In this document: positions 45,931 to 56,639 of the stretch, one piece after another
Position numbering within the stretch: position 1 is the stretch's first letter
Layout of the letters: each line of letters starts with the position of its first letter
Assembly: GCA_942486035.1 (NCBI GenBank)
Contig: CALNXK010000167.1
Span: 822,501-886,500, forward strand
Direction of reading: 5' to 3'
DNA: 64,000 nt
From: Porites lobata
Taxonomy: Eukaryota; Cnidaria; Anthozoa; Scleractinia; Poritidae
Notes under the pieces: generated by a model
Seen by the model: the letters and a program-made list of their open reading frames with translations, nothing else
What the model was told of the DNA's origin: nothing
The model's database searches: none
Made by a program: the position numbers and the translations under genes

Positions 45931-46920
45931 GTTCCTAATGATGATGCGTGAACTGGTAATCCCAGATAATCCAATAAAGGCACTTTCAAAAACGTCCCAT
46001 TCATGAAGCACTGGCCTGCAAACGAAAAAACGAAACTAAAATCAGCTCTGGTTATGACCGTCTTCGAGCCAGCGTCGAAAGCCTTGTTCTGGGACCAAAC
46101 CTGTGTAGCAGGTTTTGAGTGCGTACAATGATTGGCCTGTTAAAAAATTAAAGTTATTACCGATTTGCCAATCAGGTTGAAGGGAAATTCGAAATGCGCT
46201 TCCGGTATTTTTTTGAGTCCGTTAGGTACCCACAACAAGGATCTCGGCGCCGCTTCGCAGACGTTACTAGCCAGGGAAAGATTACGCCAGTGCGATGCAG
46301 ACTACTTGAATTACCCCTGGGGTAAAAATGACAGCAGCGACAACTTCCTGTTTTACATTAATTGGATGTTTAATTTTTATAATTCCTACTTCTCGTTTTT
46401 AAAAATTTTTGTTAAAAGAGCAAATTCAGTACCCACATCTTAACGCTGCGAAAGTCAGTTACTACTCAGTTTAAACCATTTATTTCTCTTTCGAAAGATC
46501 TGAAACAGTCGGCACGATTACTATCACATCTGATTGGTGTATTTCAATTACGGCTCCCACGCGCGAGTCTGCGAGAAAAAAAGCGAAAACAAATGTTGAA
46601 GCCATGCACGGTAAACCAGTAAAATGTTTGCACGTCAAGGGAATTTTGCAGTGTACCAAAATGCAAGAACTAATTTACTATGGGACTTATTAATTTGATA
46701 GAAAGAAGAAGGGGAGCGTTGAATGGTGAAACAAGAAGGTTTTAGTAAGCTTAGAACTAGTTTCTCAGAAATTTTTGCCTTACAAGGGTCTGCATGACAA
46801 GCAGAATGATAAGGCGCATCTTTCACGCAGTTCTATAACCCTACGCCCTAAAACAGCAGCACTAACCCCGGCAGTTACGCAGGCTAGGCGCACGAGTGCT
46901 TCAACCTTTCGACTTGTTTC

Positions 46921-47273
46921 CAGGGGCACCCAACGAGAATATAGTTCAAAACCACTTAAACATAGCATTGTTAAACGTGTTTTAGTATTTAAACGGTGGA
47001 TATGGGCATATTTTTATGCCCTATAAACGTTTCATCTGTTCGGATTTCCTAGCTGAAAGTCTAGTGATCCGAAAATTATAGGGATCAAAACTTACCTGTT
47101 CGAAAATTCTAGGTGACCTTTTTAGGGTGAAAATCCGTTGAAAATGGGCAATTTTACCATTTTTTAGATGTTCGAAAATCCTACGAGAAGCAGGCAAGCA
47201 AGAAATTTTACAAGAAATTTCAAATCGTCTTTCGAACAGATATTTTTCCAAAAATTGTCGTTGGGTGCCCCTG
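46921..47273. mobile_element. 353-bp element, CAGGGGCACCC ends, TSD TGTTTC
   Basis: Perfect 16-bp terminal inverted repeats CAGGGGCACCCAACGA. TGTTTC occurs on both sides (46915-46920 and 47274-47279) but once at the empty paralogous site (22274-22279). It is too short to code for a transposase. A 6-bp duplication with CAGGG tips does not settle the superfamily. Confidence 0.9.
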
Positions 47274-47383
47274 TGTTTCTAACTAAATTGCAGGTGAAAT
47301 TGGCTCGATCGTTTCACAGAAACGTTTCTGATCCGATTTAGACCTAAATAGAACTCACTAATGATACTAAACATTACTGGAAA

Positions 47384-47959
47384 CAGGGATTAGGAAGGTT
47401 TAACAGGCAAATGAGCCTATGGCCCCTATCATTGGAAAGTTATGGGCCATGTATAAAACGTTTGGGCCATTAGGGTAAATAAATGGGCCAGTAAAAATTT
47501 TAACAAAGGTTTATTGCTTGTGTTTTACAGTCTATACCTATACAGACATGGTTTTAGGCATGAAAAACCGTTGCCATGAATAACCATCCGCTATAAGGCA
47601 TGAGATTAATCGATGCAAATGACTTTCAAGGCGACGAAAACGCTCGAACTCTGCTCGAAAACAAAAGCACATGGAACTCCGAGCAATAGCCTCGTTTGCA
47701 AGCAAAGTCCGAGTTCGGGATCTGGGAAGAAGAATGAAGCGAGCGTGATCAAACGAGCGAAGGCACCGTAGTTTTTCGCTTGTTTATGTGTTACCGAAGT
47801 GAAACGTTTACAAATTAATATCCTTTTCACAAAATAGTTTTTATTTTACTAGCTTTGTGCGGTCAGGGCGCATCACAGGCCCGGTAAGTATTTTTTTAAT
47901 GGGCCATTTCGTAGCTTTATGCGCCATACGCGCATGGCGCACGGCCTTCCTAATCCCTG
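47384..47959. mobile_element. 576-bp element, CAGGGATTAGG ends, TSD TGGAAA
   Basis: Perfect 15-bp terminal inverted repeats CAGGGATTAGGAAGG. TGGAAA occurs on both sides (47378-47383 and 47960-47965) but once in the empty paralogous site (22378-22383). The interior has repeated GGGCCAT motifs in both orientations and no credible ORF. The tip CAGGG and the 6-bp duplication are shared with the element at 46,921, so both may have been moved by one transposase type. Confidence 0.9.
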
Positions 47960-49318
47960 TGGAAAACTCATACTTTTTACGGATACGTCTTACTAACAGA
48001 AGGAAAGTAGACGACAAAATCAGCCACTGCAAGCGCTACAAATTTACCAACGAGCACGACTTATTGGGTGTTAATAACTTTTCTTTCGTCCAGGGAGTAT
48101 TTGAATACGAATTCAAGTTATAATTATTTAGATCAGACATGTGTTCGATTCATCAGGTCTACCAAGACAAAGATTTCAGGGTCCTTTTCCCTCCCTCTAA
48201 TGGTAAATAGATAAATTTTATTGTTAAAATTCGGACTCTCTACCATTACCCCGCACTATGATGATGCTAAGACGGTCTATATTCTTATGGAAAAGGATCA
48301 ATAATATTGTGTAACTACAAGGAAGGCTGAAATTATGATTTGTCACTGAGACACAATGCAACAATTAAAATTTAGAATTCTCCGCTCCATTACCTTAGCG
48401 AACTTAAATATTTCGAGGGAGATGTATGGAAAAGGAGACAGTAATGATTGTTTTCACTTTTAGCAGTTGAAAAAGGAACATAACAAAAATGATATACTAA
48501 AATACGCTCCGGAAAGCTCAAAATAGTGTTAGAGAATTAAAAAGTGTCACTAATTTGAGGGGAAGTTGTTGGAAGACTGAAAATCTTTACCAATTTATGG
48601 TTATTCAACATTTGCCTTTGATCTCATGCTTAGCTAATATGGCAGGTGACAGACATTTATTGGTTCAGTTGTTTTTTCATAACAGCACTAAATAAATATA
48701 CACACAGACCGGGTAATTTTTCTGGTAATAATTTGTGTCTTTCTCTATTCTTTTTAATAATAAGTAGTAAAGCGAGCAGTTGTTTGAGTTATGATGAATA
48801 GTAATTAGGGGTTTTTAAAATAAATATTTTTATATATTTATAAAATAGATCTTCACCTGGCGCTAAGCTGGAGACTAAGCATTCTTAACTTCGACCCGTT
48901 TCATCCCACCCCCATAAGATTAATTACACGTCTACAAACTTCAAATAGGAAAATTTATGTATCAATACAAATACGGCTAACTTCCTGATAGCTTCAATGA
49001 TACGTTTTTAGTGACACGCCAGGTGCATTCGTATGGCACAAAAAGTTAGGAGCTTTTTTATTTACCACAATACAGGACTAATATATAAATGAGTTCCTCT
49101 CAGTTTTTTCTCAGTTTTTTGGCCTAACCATTACGATTATCTAGCATATATTTTAAGATTTACTCTACCTCTGATTTTTGCATGTATATTTCTGTTAATA
49201 TTTTGTTGTTATAATTTAACTGAGCGAGCCCATTCCTTATAAGGCAAAGTTTAAGGAAGTCTGCATAACGCGGTGAAGGTCTCTTTACAAATACAAGTTT
49301 AACCTTCAAGCTCGCTAG

Positions 49319-50257
49319 CTATACTTCCGTTTGTTTACACATCATTTTTCGGACTGGCTTTACAGTTGACGTTCGGATTTCACGATTACACCAACAGTAC
49401 AAAAATGGATTTACGGACGAGTTCAGGAACACAACAGTCTCTGCAAAGGACCAATTTTCCTCATCGCCTATAACTGAGGTGTTTCGTAGCAATGCATAAG
49501 ATAGATAAGGTAAGTAACAACATATCATGCAGATGGAATATATAAAAGTCTTTAAAGCACGTTTCTTTGATATTATCATGTTATTACTATCTGGAATATT
49601 TACAATAATATTAAAACTGTTCACAGCTTGTTGATGAGCTTGAATCTGGATCTGATGGTGACGAACAATGAAATAAATTTTGATGTAAGAAGCGAACGAA
49701 AGGACAAAACAAATAGTAATTCACACTCCTTCAAAAATACAAATAACTTCTGATCCCCAAGCTACTCTAAGGCATGCTAAAAGTACGGATGGAAACCAGA
49801 GACTTGCTGAGGCATACATTGCACGTTTTGTTGTCATTAAATTCGGATACGTCATGTGATAGTGAAGAGCTAGAAGTCGATCTACGCTTATGGCTGTTAT
49901 TGTTGTGAGGGAAACACCACAAAGTGAAACAGATACGAAATCTTCGACTTTGGAGATTGGCCCACCAGTTGAGTGGTATAGTTCATTGGCAATATAAAAA
50001 GGTTGACCTACAAGTCCAAGAAGAAAATCTGTACTAGCGAGACTGCATAGGAAGATAATAGACGGTACTGAACGAAGCGAAGGAGTTCTCAATATGGCGG
50101 CCAACACCAAAACATTGTCAGTGATTGATGTGAGCATCAGTGGAACATTGAGGATGCAATTTATGACAACAATAGTTTCCAAGCTTGAACTGTTGTCCAT
50201 TTTTCCCGTGTTGTCGGAGTTTGATTCGTTCTTATTGAAGAAGGAGTAGTTTGGCAT
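49319..50257 (-). pseudogene. R10: chimeric class A GPCR with one in-frame stop
   Basis: The frame runs from MPNYSFFNKNES (type C) through TM4 and stops at TGA, codon 179, at the start of TM5. It then continues open in the same frame to 49,319 with type A sequence through TM6 (CYLP) and TM7 (NPFLY). The upstream flank matches R8 (type C) and the downstream flank matches type A loci, so the gene arose by recombination or conversion near 49,720-49,800. The stop lies at that junction, where R7 has a tyrosine. It is otherwise undamaged, so the stop may be recent. A read-through or polymorphic allele cannot be excluded. Confidence 0.85.
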
Positions 50258-51097
50258 CTTCGATTTCTTTTTAAAGCTTTTGTTGTTGCTCGTCGCGTTT
50301 CCTTAACAAAAAGACGCGGTGACTTTGCAGCTTTTAATTCGTTATTTGAATGTTCTTATTGGGTAATTGGCGCTTACAGTCTTTGACTCTTTGAAAACCC
50401 TTTATTGATGGATTCATCCAAACTCTGTTTTCAATAAGTAAAATTTACTGAGCTGTAATTAGTCTCCCAACGTTTTAATTGCCTCACAGTTATTAGTATA
50501 CCGACCATGTCAAAATAGTATGCAGAAACTTACACAGTGCATCAAGAAACATTTATCTCTTAGGTGGTAACATACAAAAAGACTATCCACGAAAGGAAGG
50601 GGGCTCAAAATGAAAGCTTGAAACTTGGGCTTTTTTTGTATTATTCAAGATTAATACTGAGATATTAAGTTTAAACGTCCTCATCTATTTGAACGGATAA
50701 TTCGTCTCTAGTATAAATTCGTCTGAGGCTGATTCGTCTGTTAGCACGTCTTGAAGACGTGCTAACAGACGGATAATTCGTCTTAGACGGATTACCCGTC
50801 TCCAAATTGGAGATTGGTGTCGACAAATCATAAGTGTGGTATCACAGCACAAAAACCTTAGGCAATGGTTCAGGGAAGTTTGCATAGCGTGGTAAAGGTC
50901 TGTATTATATTCCGCTCTTTACAAATACAATTCTAACACTCAAGCTTGCTAGCTTCCTTCTTTTGTCTACACATCATTTTTCGCACCATACCTGGAATTC
51001 GGAATCCACGGCTTTGGAATCCAGAATCCAAGACTGTCTTGGAAACCTTTACATGGGGCAAATTTTTTGGCAATGAACTTTAATGCAACGCCACTAC
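50258..51097. other. Spacer between R11 and R10
   Basis: Non-coding. The part next to R10 matches the type C 5' flank of R8. It then holds a piece of the GACGGATAATTCGTC element (50,692-50,812), followed by the type B 3' flank with GGAATCC-type repeats at about 50,995-51,030. Confidence 0.5.
50735..50771. repeat. 37-bp perfect palindrome
   Basis: Eighteen bases on each side of a single central G (50753) are exact reverse complements. The arms contain CTGTTAGCACGTCTT. It is part of the GACGGATAATTCGTC element. The copy near 41,790-41,815 has a diverged centre. Confidence 0.9.
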
Positions 51098-52041
51098 CTA
51101 GTCAGCTTCCTCTGTTTGTCTACACATCATCTTTCGTATTATCTTTACAACCGACGTGCGGATTTCATGATTACACCAACAATACAAAAATGGATTTACG
51201 GACGAATTCAAGAACACAACAGTAGTTACCAAGTTCAACCAATTCCTGTCAGAAGCTATAACTGAGGTCTCACGTAACAATAAATAAGATAGATATGGTA
51301 GATAACAAAATATCATGCAGATGAAGTATATAAAAGTTTTTAAAGCACGTTTCTTTGATATTATCAGGTTATTACTATCTGTAATATTAAAACTAATATT
51401 AAAACTGTTCACAGCTTGTTGTTGAGCGTGAATCTGGATCTGATGATGACGAACAATGATATAAATTTTGATGTAAGAAGCGCAAGAAATGACAAAAGAA
51501 ACTGCAATGAAAACTCCTGTAATAAGGAAAAATAACCCTCTTATCCAAACCCTAAGGCATGATAAAAGTATGGAAGCAAACCAGAGACTTGCTGAAGCAT
51601 TCATTGCACGTTTTGTGGTCATCAAATTCGCATACGTCACATGATAGTGGAGGGCTAAAATCGATCCACGCTTATGGCTGTCATTGTTGTTAGGGAAACA
51701 CCACAAAGTGAAGCAGTTATCAAGGCTTCGACTTTATAAAGAGGCCCACCAGCTGAATATTGAAGTTCACTGGCAATGTAAACAGGTTGACCAACAAGCC
51801 CAACAAGAAAATCTGTAATAGCAAGACTGCATAGAAAGATTGTAGATGGTACTGAACGAAGCGAAGGAGTTCTCAATATAGCGGCCAACACTAAGGCATT
51901 ACCAGTGATGGATGTTAGCATCAGTGGAGCATTGAGGATACAATTTATGACAACAATAGTTTCAAAGTTAGAACTGTTGTTCATATTTCCAATGTTGTCC
52001 GGTTTTGATTCGTTCTTAAAGATAAAAGAGTAGTTAAGCAT
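51098..52041 (-). pseudogene. R11: type B GPCR with 1-base frameshift
   Basis: The first frame (52,041 to about 51,660) encodes the N-tail to TM3 and the DRF motif. The second frame (51,660 to 51,098) encodes LALHYH to the C terminus, with CYLP and NPFLY intact. The cause is visible: an A-run of four bases at 51657-51660 where R9 and R4 have five. Everything else matches type B genes. A homopolymer error in the assembly could also produce this, so the pseudogene status is provisional. Confidence 0.85.
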
Positions 52042-52404
52042 CTTCGATTACTTCTCAGCTTTTGTTGATGCGCGTCCGGCGTTTCCTTTCAAAAACAAGC
52101 GGTGACTGACAGCTTTTATTTATAACTCGTTCTAAATGCGCAACTAGCACCTGTTTCAACTCTTTAAAAATCCTTAATACTAAGTGGATCATTTGTTGAT
52201 GCACGTTCGGCATTTCCTTCACAAAAAGACGCAGAGACTGACAGCTTTTACTTGTGACTAGTTCTAAATGCGCAACTGATACCCGTTTCAACTCTTTAAA
52301 AGCGTTTATAGATGGATTCATCCGAACTCTGTATGATGTTGTTCATAAGTAAAATTAAGATAATCGTAATTAGTCTCAAAACGTTTTCATTGCCGCGCAG
52401 TTAT
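52042..52404. other. 5' flank of R11
   Basis: Type B upstream flank with the 130-bp duplicated segment (about 52,069 and 52,200). It ends at TTAT (52401-52404) beside an inserted element. No gene. Confidence 0.5.
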
Positions 52405-53261
52405 GCACCTATCAATGTCATGCCGGCGGGGGGGGAGGCAGGGCATGGGGTGGGGATTTGATTGTCTTTGTTGGCCCTAGGGTAGGGCATTTGACTGACC
52501 TTGTTCTCCCAGGGGAGGGGATATTTGAATCTTTCTTCGCCCGACGCGGAGATATTTGACTGCCGACTCGGAAGAAAAAGACTGAAACCGAACACATGTT
52601 TCCCGCTTCCACGTTTCACGCATGCGCCGTACGGTCTGGAAAGATATGGAAATCATGAAGGCCAACGGGAACAAGCGAAAGCTGAGTGGATTTCACTGTT
52701 TTGTCTTCAAATTTCGTTTGTTTTAGCGTGTTTTTGATCAATTGAACCTCTTAAAATACTGTGGTATCAAAGTAAACGGAAGTAAAGAGAAACCAAGTCG
52801 ATTCTTGCAAGCACAATTGATCAGTGTATGACTCTTTTGCTACAATCACTGTATAAAGCTTGTAAAACTGACTTTCTTTGTACCCGGCTTTACTAAGAAT
52901 GGTATATTTAAACTTACAAAATGTGGACTTTCTCCTAAAGGTTTATGTATTCTACGCAGTGTAACACGGTTTACGGTTATAACGTCTAATTGCAGGTGTA
53001 ACAGGAACATGTATCTTTGGTGATGCAGCAATTTATAAATAAAGATTGCAGAGTTTCATTTGGAGATATTTTCATTGTGCCTTTCTTAGGTTCTGCCTTG
53101 GGATATTTGATAGCAATGTGCAGCCCGGGGTGGGGAAATTTGGTTGCATTTGACTGGAATGATTTGCCCGTGGGCAGGGAATTTGAAGGCAAATTTTTGA
53201 AAAATGTCAAATCCCCACCCCATGCCCTGCCTCCCCCCGCCGGCTTTACATTGATAGGTGC
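52405..53261. mobile_element. 857-bp element with about 50-bp terminal repeats
   Basis: Ends are GCACCTATCAATGT and its reverse complement, continuing inward as GCCGGCGGGGGG and AGGCAGGGCATGGGGTGGGG on both sides. The uninterrupted flank near 44,350 reads CAGTTATTACCGAC. TTAT is found on both sides of the insertion (52401-52404 and 53263-53266), a probable 4-bp duplication with one extra A. Interior ORFs overlap the terminal repeats and are not convincing. Confidence 0.75.
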
Positions 53262-53436
53262 ATTATTTCCGACAATGTCAAAATAGTATTTAGCAATTAC
53301 AAGCAGCACATAAAACATTATTTTGTCGCATAGGCAACACACAAAAAAGTGTTCCAAGAAGGGAAGCTAGGAAGCTGAAAATGAGAGCTAAAAACTTACG
53401 GCTTTTCATTATTATTATTTAAGTTTAATGGCGTTT

Positions 53437-53847
53437 AGCAGTCTACTATGTTGGAAAATAAGCATCGTTGGTGGATAGGTCAGGATAGTTTAGGGATAAT
53501 CTGTGACGTCACCCATTGTTATAACCTAGGGAAAAAATGCCTTCCTCCATACTAATTAAGTGCCTTCCTGCATACTAATTCGGCGTAGGTTTACTAATAA
53601 TAGTCTTCCTTATACAATAGGCTTGCCTAGACTTGTCCGGTAAGTAACTTGAGCTCGGTTTTCAGACCGTCTATTAAAAAAGAAACAGGAATAAGAGAAG
53701 CGATCACCTAGCAACGCGAGAAACGGCTTCCTATATCTTATTTAGCGTTTAAACGCATATATATAAACAAAACACATACACAAAATGGAGTTGAAAAGTC
53801 TTTATTTCAACTTAGTTTATGTCTTCTTATTTAGCTCTAAGGCTCGG
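53437..53847. repeat. Left terminal repeat, outer part
   Basis: Outer 410 bp of the left terminal inverted repeat, matching 58,215-58,566 in reverse complement with few differences. It includes TGACGTCACCCATTGTTATA, also found in the right repeat. Confidence 0.8.
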
Positions 53848-53878
<31 letters not shown>

Positions 53879-55565
53879 GTAAAAAAACGGTACCGTAAGA
53901 AAGCTGTTTTTTTACGCTGATATATATTTGTAAAAGGACAGCTTTTTTACAAAAATATATTTTGTAAAAAAACGGTCATACTCTAAATGTTGCTGGCGAT
54001 TTCAGCTAGTGTTCATATTAAACTTGTTTAGCCTTTACAAGTGTTTTCTGGCTGATTTCTCGATCTCTAAAATAAAACACGCATTGTCGTACGTTACAGA
54101 CCGCCTTTATAGTCCCTAATTACTTATAAACAAATCGGCTGCTGTGGTCTGCTGTTTTTATGGCCTCACAAGTTGCTCTCTGTATTGCAAAATTAGACTA
54201 ACAAGCGAGTGTATGTACGCTTGTAGCTATAGGCTAGCGTTTCCTTTTGCTTGATTAGCCGACTGAACATGTTCCTACATCATGTTGAAAGCTTAAAGTT
54301 GTAACGCAGACATGACAATCTTGCATGCATCAACATGGATTTCAACATAGCATGAATCCCGTGATAGAAGTTTAGCGCATCATACATAATACAGGAAATT
54401 GCCTAACAATTGCTGTCGTTGATTCTTGCTGGAGATTTTATGCTAGAAATGGAGTTATAATTTATTTATCCACTGCTAAGAGCACCAAAGCATTATAGCC
54501 AAGTATTTTGTTGACAGTTAAACCGATCATTGCAGCTGATAACCTTGGGAAAATAGATAAATAATACAGAACAATATTCTGTACAGTTTTCGGCTTGAAC
54601 AAAAGTAGCAATGAAGGAGAGAATAGAAGTCTTTGGTTGCTGCAAGAGATTGTGACAGGCATTGCTTATAAATAAGACAGTGAATAACCCAGCTATTCTA
54701 TTATTGCCTAACATGCAGTTACTGCCGTGGGTGACCTCAGCCGATAAGCATAACAAATGAAATTACTGCCTGTTCCTTCTTCGCATCCAACAATTAGAAG
54801 GTCCTGGAAAATTGAATGACAAAGGAAACAAGAAGAAAGAATAAAAAGAATAAAAAGAACGTAAATTTTTAACGCTGTCAGCGAGTTAACAAGGGAATTT
54901 AAATGCCCCACAATAAAGGGGACACGGGAACGTGAACGTGACTAGCCGCACGAAAACTACAGTTCAATAAATTTCGAACCATGCTATGGAAAACAGCCTG
55001 TCTTCGATAAATGAGTTTGTCAAATGGTCTATACGTGTAAAACAGCAGGATTTTTTACATAAAAGGCAGCTTTCTTACAAAAATACCTTTTGTAACAAAA
55101 CAGATTTTTTACATAAAAAAGCAGCTTTTTTACAAAAATATATTTTGTAAAAAAGCAGCTTTTTTACATAAAAAAGCTGCTTTTTTACAAAAATATATTT
55201 TTGTAAAAAAGCAGTATTTTTACGACCAAGTAACTTGTAAAAAAGCAGCTTTTCTACGTAAAAAAGCTGCTTTTTTACAAAAATATATTTTGTAAAAAAG
55301 CAGCTTTTTTACATAAAAAAGCAGTATTTTTACAAGCGGCTAATTTGTAAAAAAGCAGCTTTCTTACATAAAAAAGCTGCTTTTTTACAAAAACATATTT
55401 TTGTAAAAAAGCAGTATTTTTACAACCAGGTAACTTGTAAAAAAGCAGCTTTTTTACAAAAATATATTTTTGTAAAAAAGCAGTATTTTTACAACCGCTC
55501 AATTTGTAAAAAAGCAGCTTTTTTACATAAAAATGACGCTTTTTTACAAGGACCGTTTTTTTATG

Positions 55566-55609
<44 letters not shown>
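53848..55609. mobile_element. Element nested in a TA run inside the left terminal repeat
   Basis: The uninterrupted sequence is in the right terminal repeat near 58,205 (GTTTATATATATCTGAG). The insert is bordered by TA runs (53,848-53,873 and 55,568-55,609). Its ends are inverted, TGTTGTGTAAAAAAACGGT on the left and, in reverse complement, TGTTGCATAAAAAAACGGT on the right. About 55,030-55,560 consists of alternating GTAAAAAAGCAGC and GCTGCTTTTTTAC blocks. Bases 53,960-55,020 hold nothing I recognise. ORFs across the repeats translate into low-complexity text. Confidence 0.7.
55030..55565. repeat. Palindromic minisatellite GTAAAAAAGC/GCTTTTTTAC
   Basis: More than a dozen alternating copies of AAAAAAGCAGC and its reverse complement, spaced by ACAAAAATATATTTTGT. 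Any single strand can fold into many short hairpins. Confidence 0.85.
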
Positions 55610-55611
<2 letters not shown>

Positions 55612-55990
55612 AAAACACATATACACAAAGTGGAGCTGAAAACTTGCTATTTCAATTTTTCGAAATTTTGTCTGACGTTTTCTCCGTTCTATCTCGAGGA
55701 CATGAAAAACTATTAAAGTCTTGTAATTTCATGCACCGTCTGGTCAGTTAATTATGCGAGTTCGCAAGCCCAAAGTTGAATACAAATTAGCTCTACAGGA
55801 AAAACCCAAGGGAGCACCTTGATGTATTATTATATAAAATAACTTAACAAGGATCAATTAAAACACGCGACTAATAATTGCTAGCAATATAACCACAAGA
55901 GAGATGCCGTTTTAAAAACTTTATTAAAAACAATGACAAAAAGAGTCAAATACACAGCGATTTGTAAGGAATGGAAATTAATTGATCTTC
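55610..55990. repeat. Left terminal repeat, inner part
   Basis: Reverse complement of 57,841-58,200, sharing blocks such as CCCAAGGGAGCACCTTG and GCGAGTTCGCAAGCCCAAAG. It carries the poly(A) signal for the minus-strand gene at 55920-55925. Confidence 0.8.
55920..55925 (-). terminator. Poly(A) signal AATAAA
   Basis: AATAAA on the minus strand, 21 bp past the stop codon of the 55,946-56,482 gene. The mirror copy in the other terminal repeat (57901-57906, plus strand) serves the zinc-ribbon ORF. Confidence 0.6.
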
Positions 55991-56482
55991 ATCTTCTTCG
56001 CCCATGGAGTACTTGTAAGGTTTTAATTTCTTATGCCGACGTTTCCTCAGCTGTTTGGCATGAGCTTTATCATCATCCAAATAATTTACAAATTGAATCC
56101 GACGCCTTTTGCGCTTCGGGCCTTGTTGTGATGCGGTTTCTACTGTGGGAGGAGGGGTCAGCAAAGCAGGATGTAAGGGTGGTGGAGGGGTGAGGCTTTC
56201 TTTGTCAGGTTTTTGAGACATAGCCGCTTGTGTTAATTCAGGTGTTACATTAAACGGGTTGAGGGGAGTGGAGAATGATCTCGTTGCTGACGAAGAATCT
56301 TGTGTGCTTGATGTTAAGTCTGGAACAGTGCTGATTATTTCTTCCGGTCGTGTTCTTGTATTTAATTTTTCTTTAGAAGCCAGGTATCTGTTTTGCAAAT
56401 GAAAGTATCGTTTAGCTTTTTCATCGTCCCGAAGATCGTTTCGAGAAAGCACGTCATCCATGTTGCCTTGTATTTCTTGCAT
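55946..56482 (-). CDS. Basic proline-rich protein of Polinton-like element
   Basis: 178 codons. An acidic/basic helical N-terminal part includes a DDEKAKRYFHLQNRYL segment (about residues 19-34). A Ser/Thr- and Pro-rich middle with PPPP runs follows, then KRKRRR (about 122-127), a likely nuclear localisation signal, and KQLRKRRHKKLKP. Proteins of this layout follow the ATPase gene in related coral elements (recalled). The frame is open for about 65 codons upstream of this ATG without another ATG. That stretch most likely belongs to the end of the ATPase in another frame. Function unknown; perhaps DNA or virion associated. It overlaps the inner edge of the left terminal repeat. Confidence 0.6.
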   Translation of the reverse strand: MQEIQGNMDDVLSRNDLRDDEKAKRYFHLQNRYLASKEKLNTRTRPEEIISTVPDLTSSTQDSSSATRSFSTPLNPFNVTPELTQAAMSQKPDKESLTPPPPLHPALLTPPPTVETASQQGPKRKRRRIQFVNYLDDDKAHAKQLRKRRHKKLKPYKYSMGEEDEDQLISIPYKSLCI

Positions 56483-56639
56483 AGCTGGAAGAAGCGGGAC
56501 AGGCGGAAGAATTTGCTGCTTCAGATATTTTAAAAGCTCTTGAGGAATATTTTCTTGAAACCCTGCTTGGTTAAAGCCTTCTTCACTGGGCAGGACGTTT
56601 GTTCGAAACCGACAATTATCTTGGGTAGTAGTTTTCAGA

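Larger units (their letters stand above)
45931..49240. repeat. Segmental duplication, copy 2 (paralog of 21,315-23,890)
   Basis: Aligns with 21,315-23,890 from TGATGCGTGAACTGGTAATC to the LINE 3' remnant, apart from the two insertions listed separately and a deletion in the LINE coding piece at about 48,928. The right end passes into the 3' flank of R10. No genes. Confidence 0.7.

Noticed and set aside
54462..54911. Three overlapping minus-strand ORFs inside the nested element
   Set aside because: Short, mutually overlapping and without domains or transposase-like residues.
55275..55628. 117-codon ORF rich in Lys, Phe and Tyr-Ile repeats
   Set aside because: Translation of a TA run and the palindromic minisatellite.
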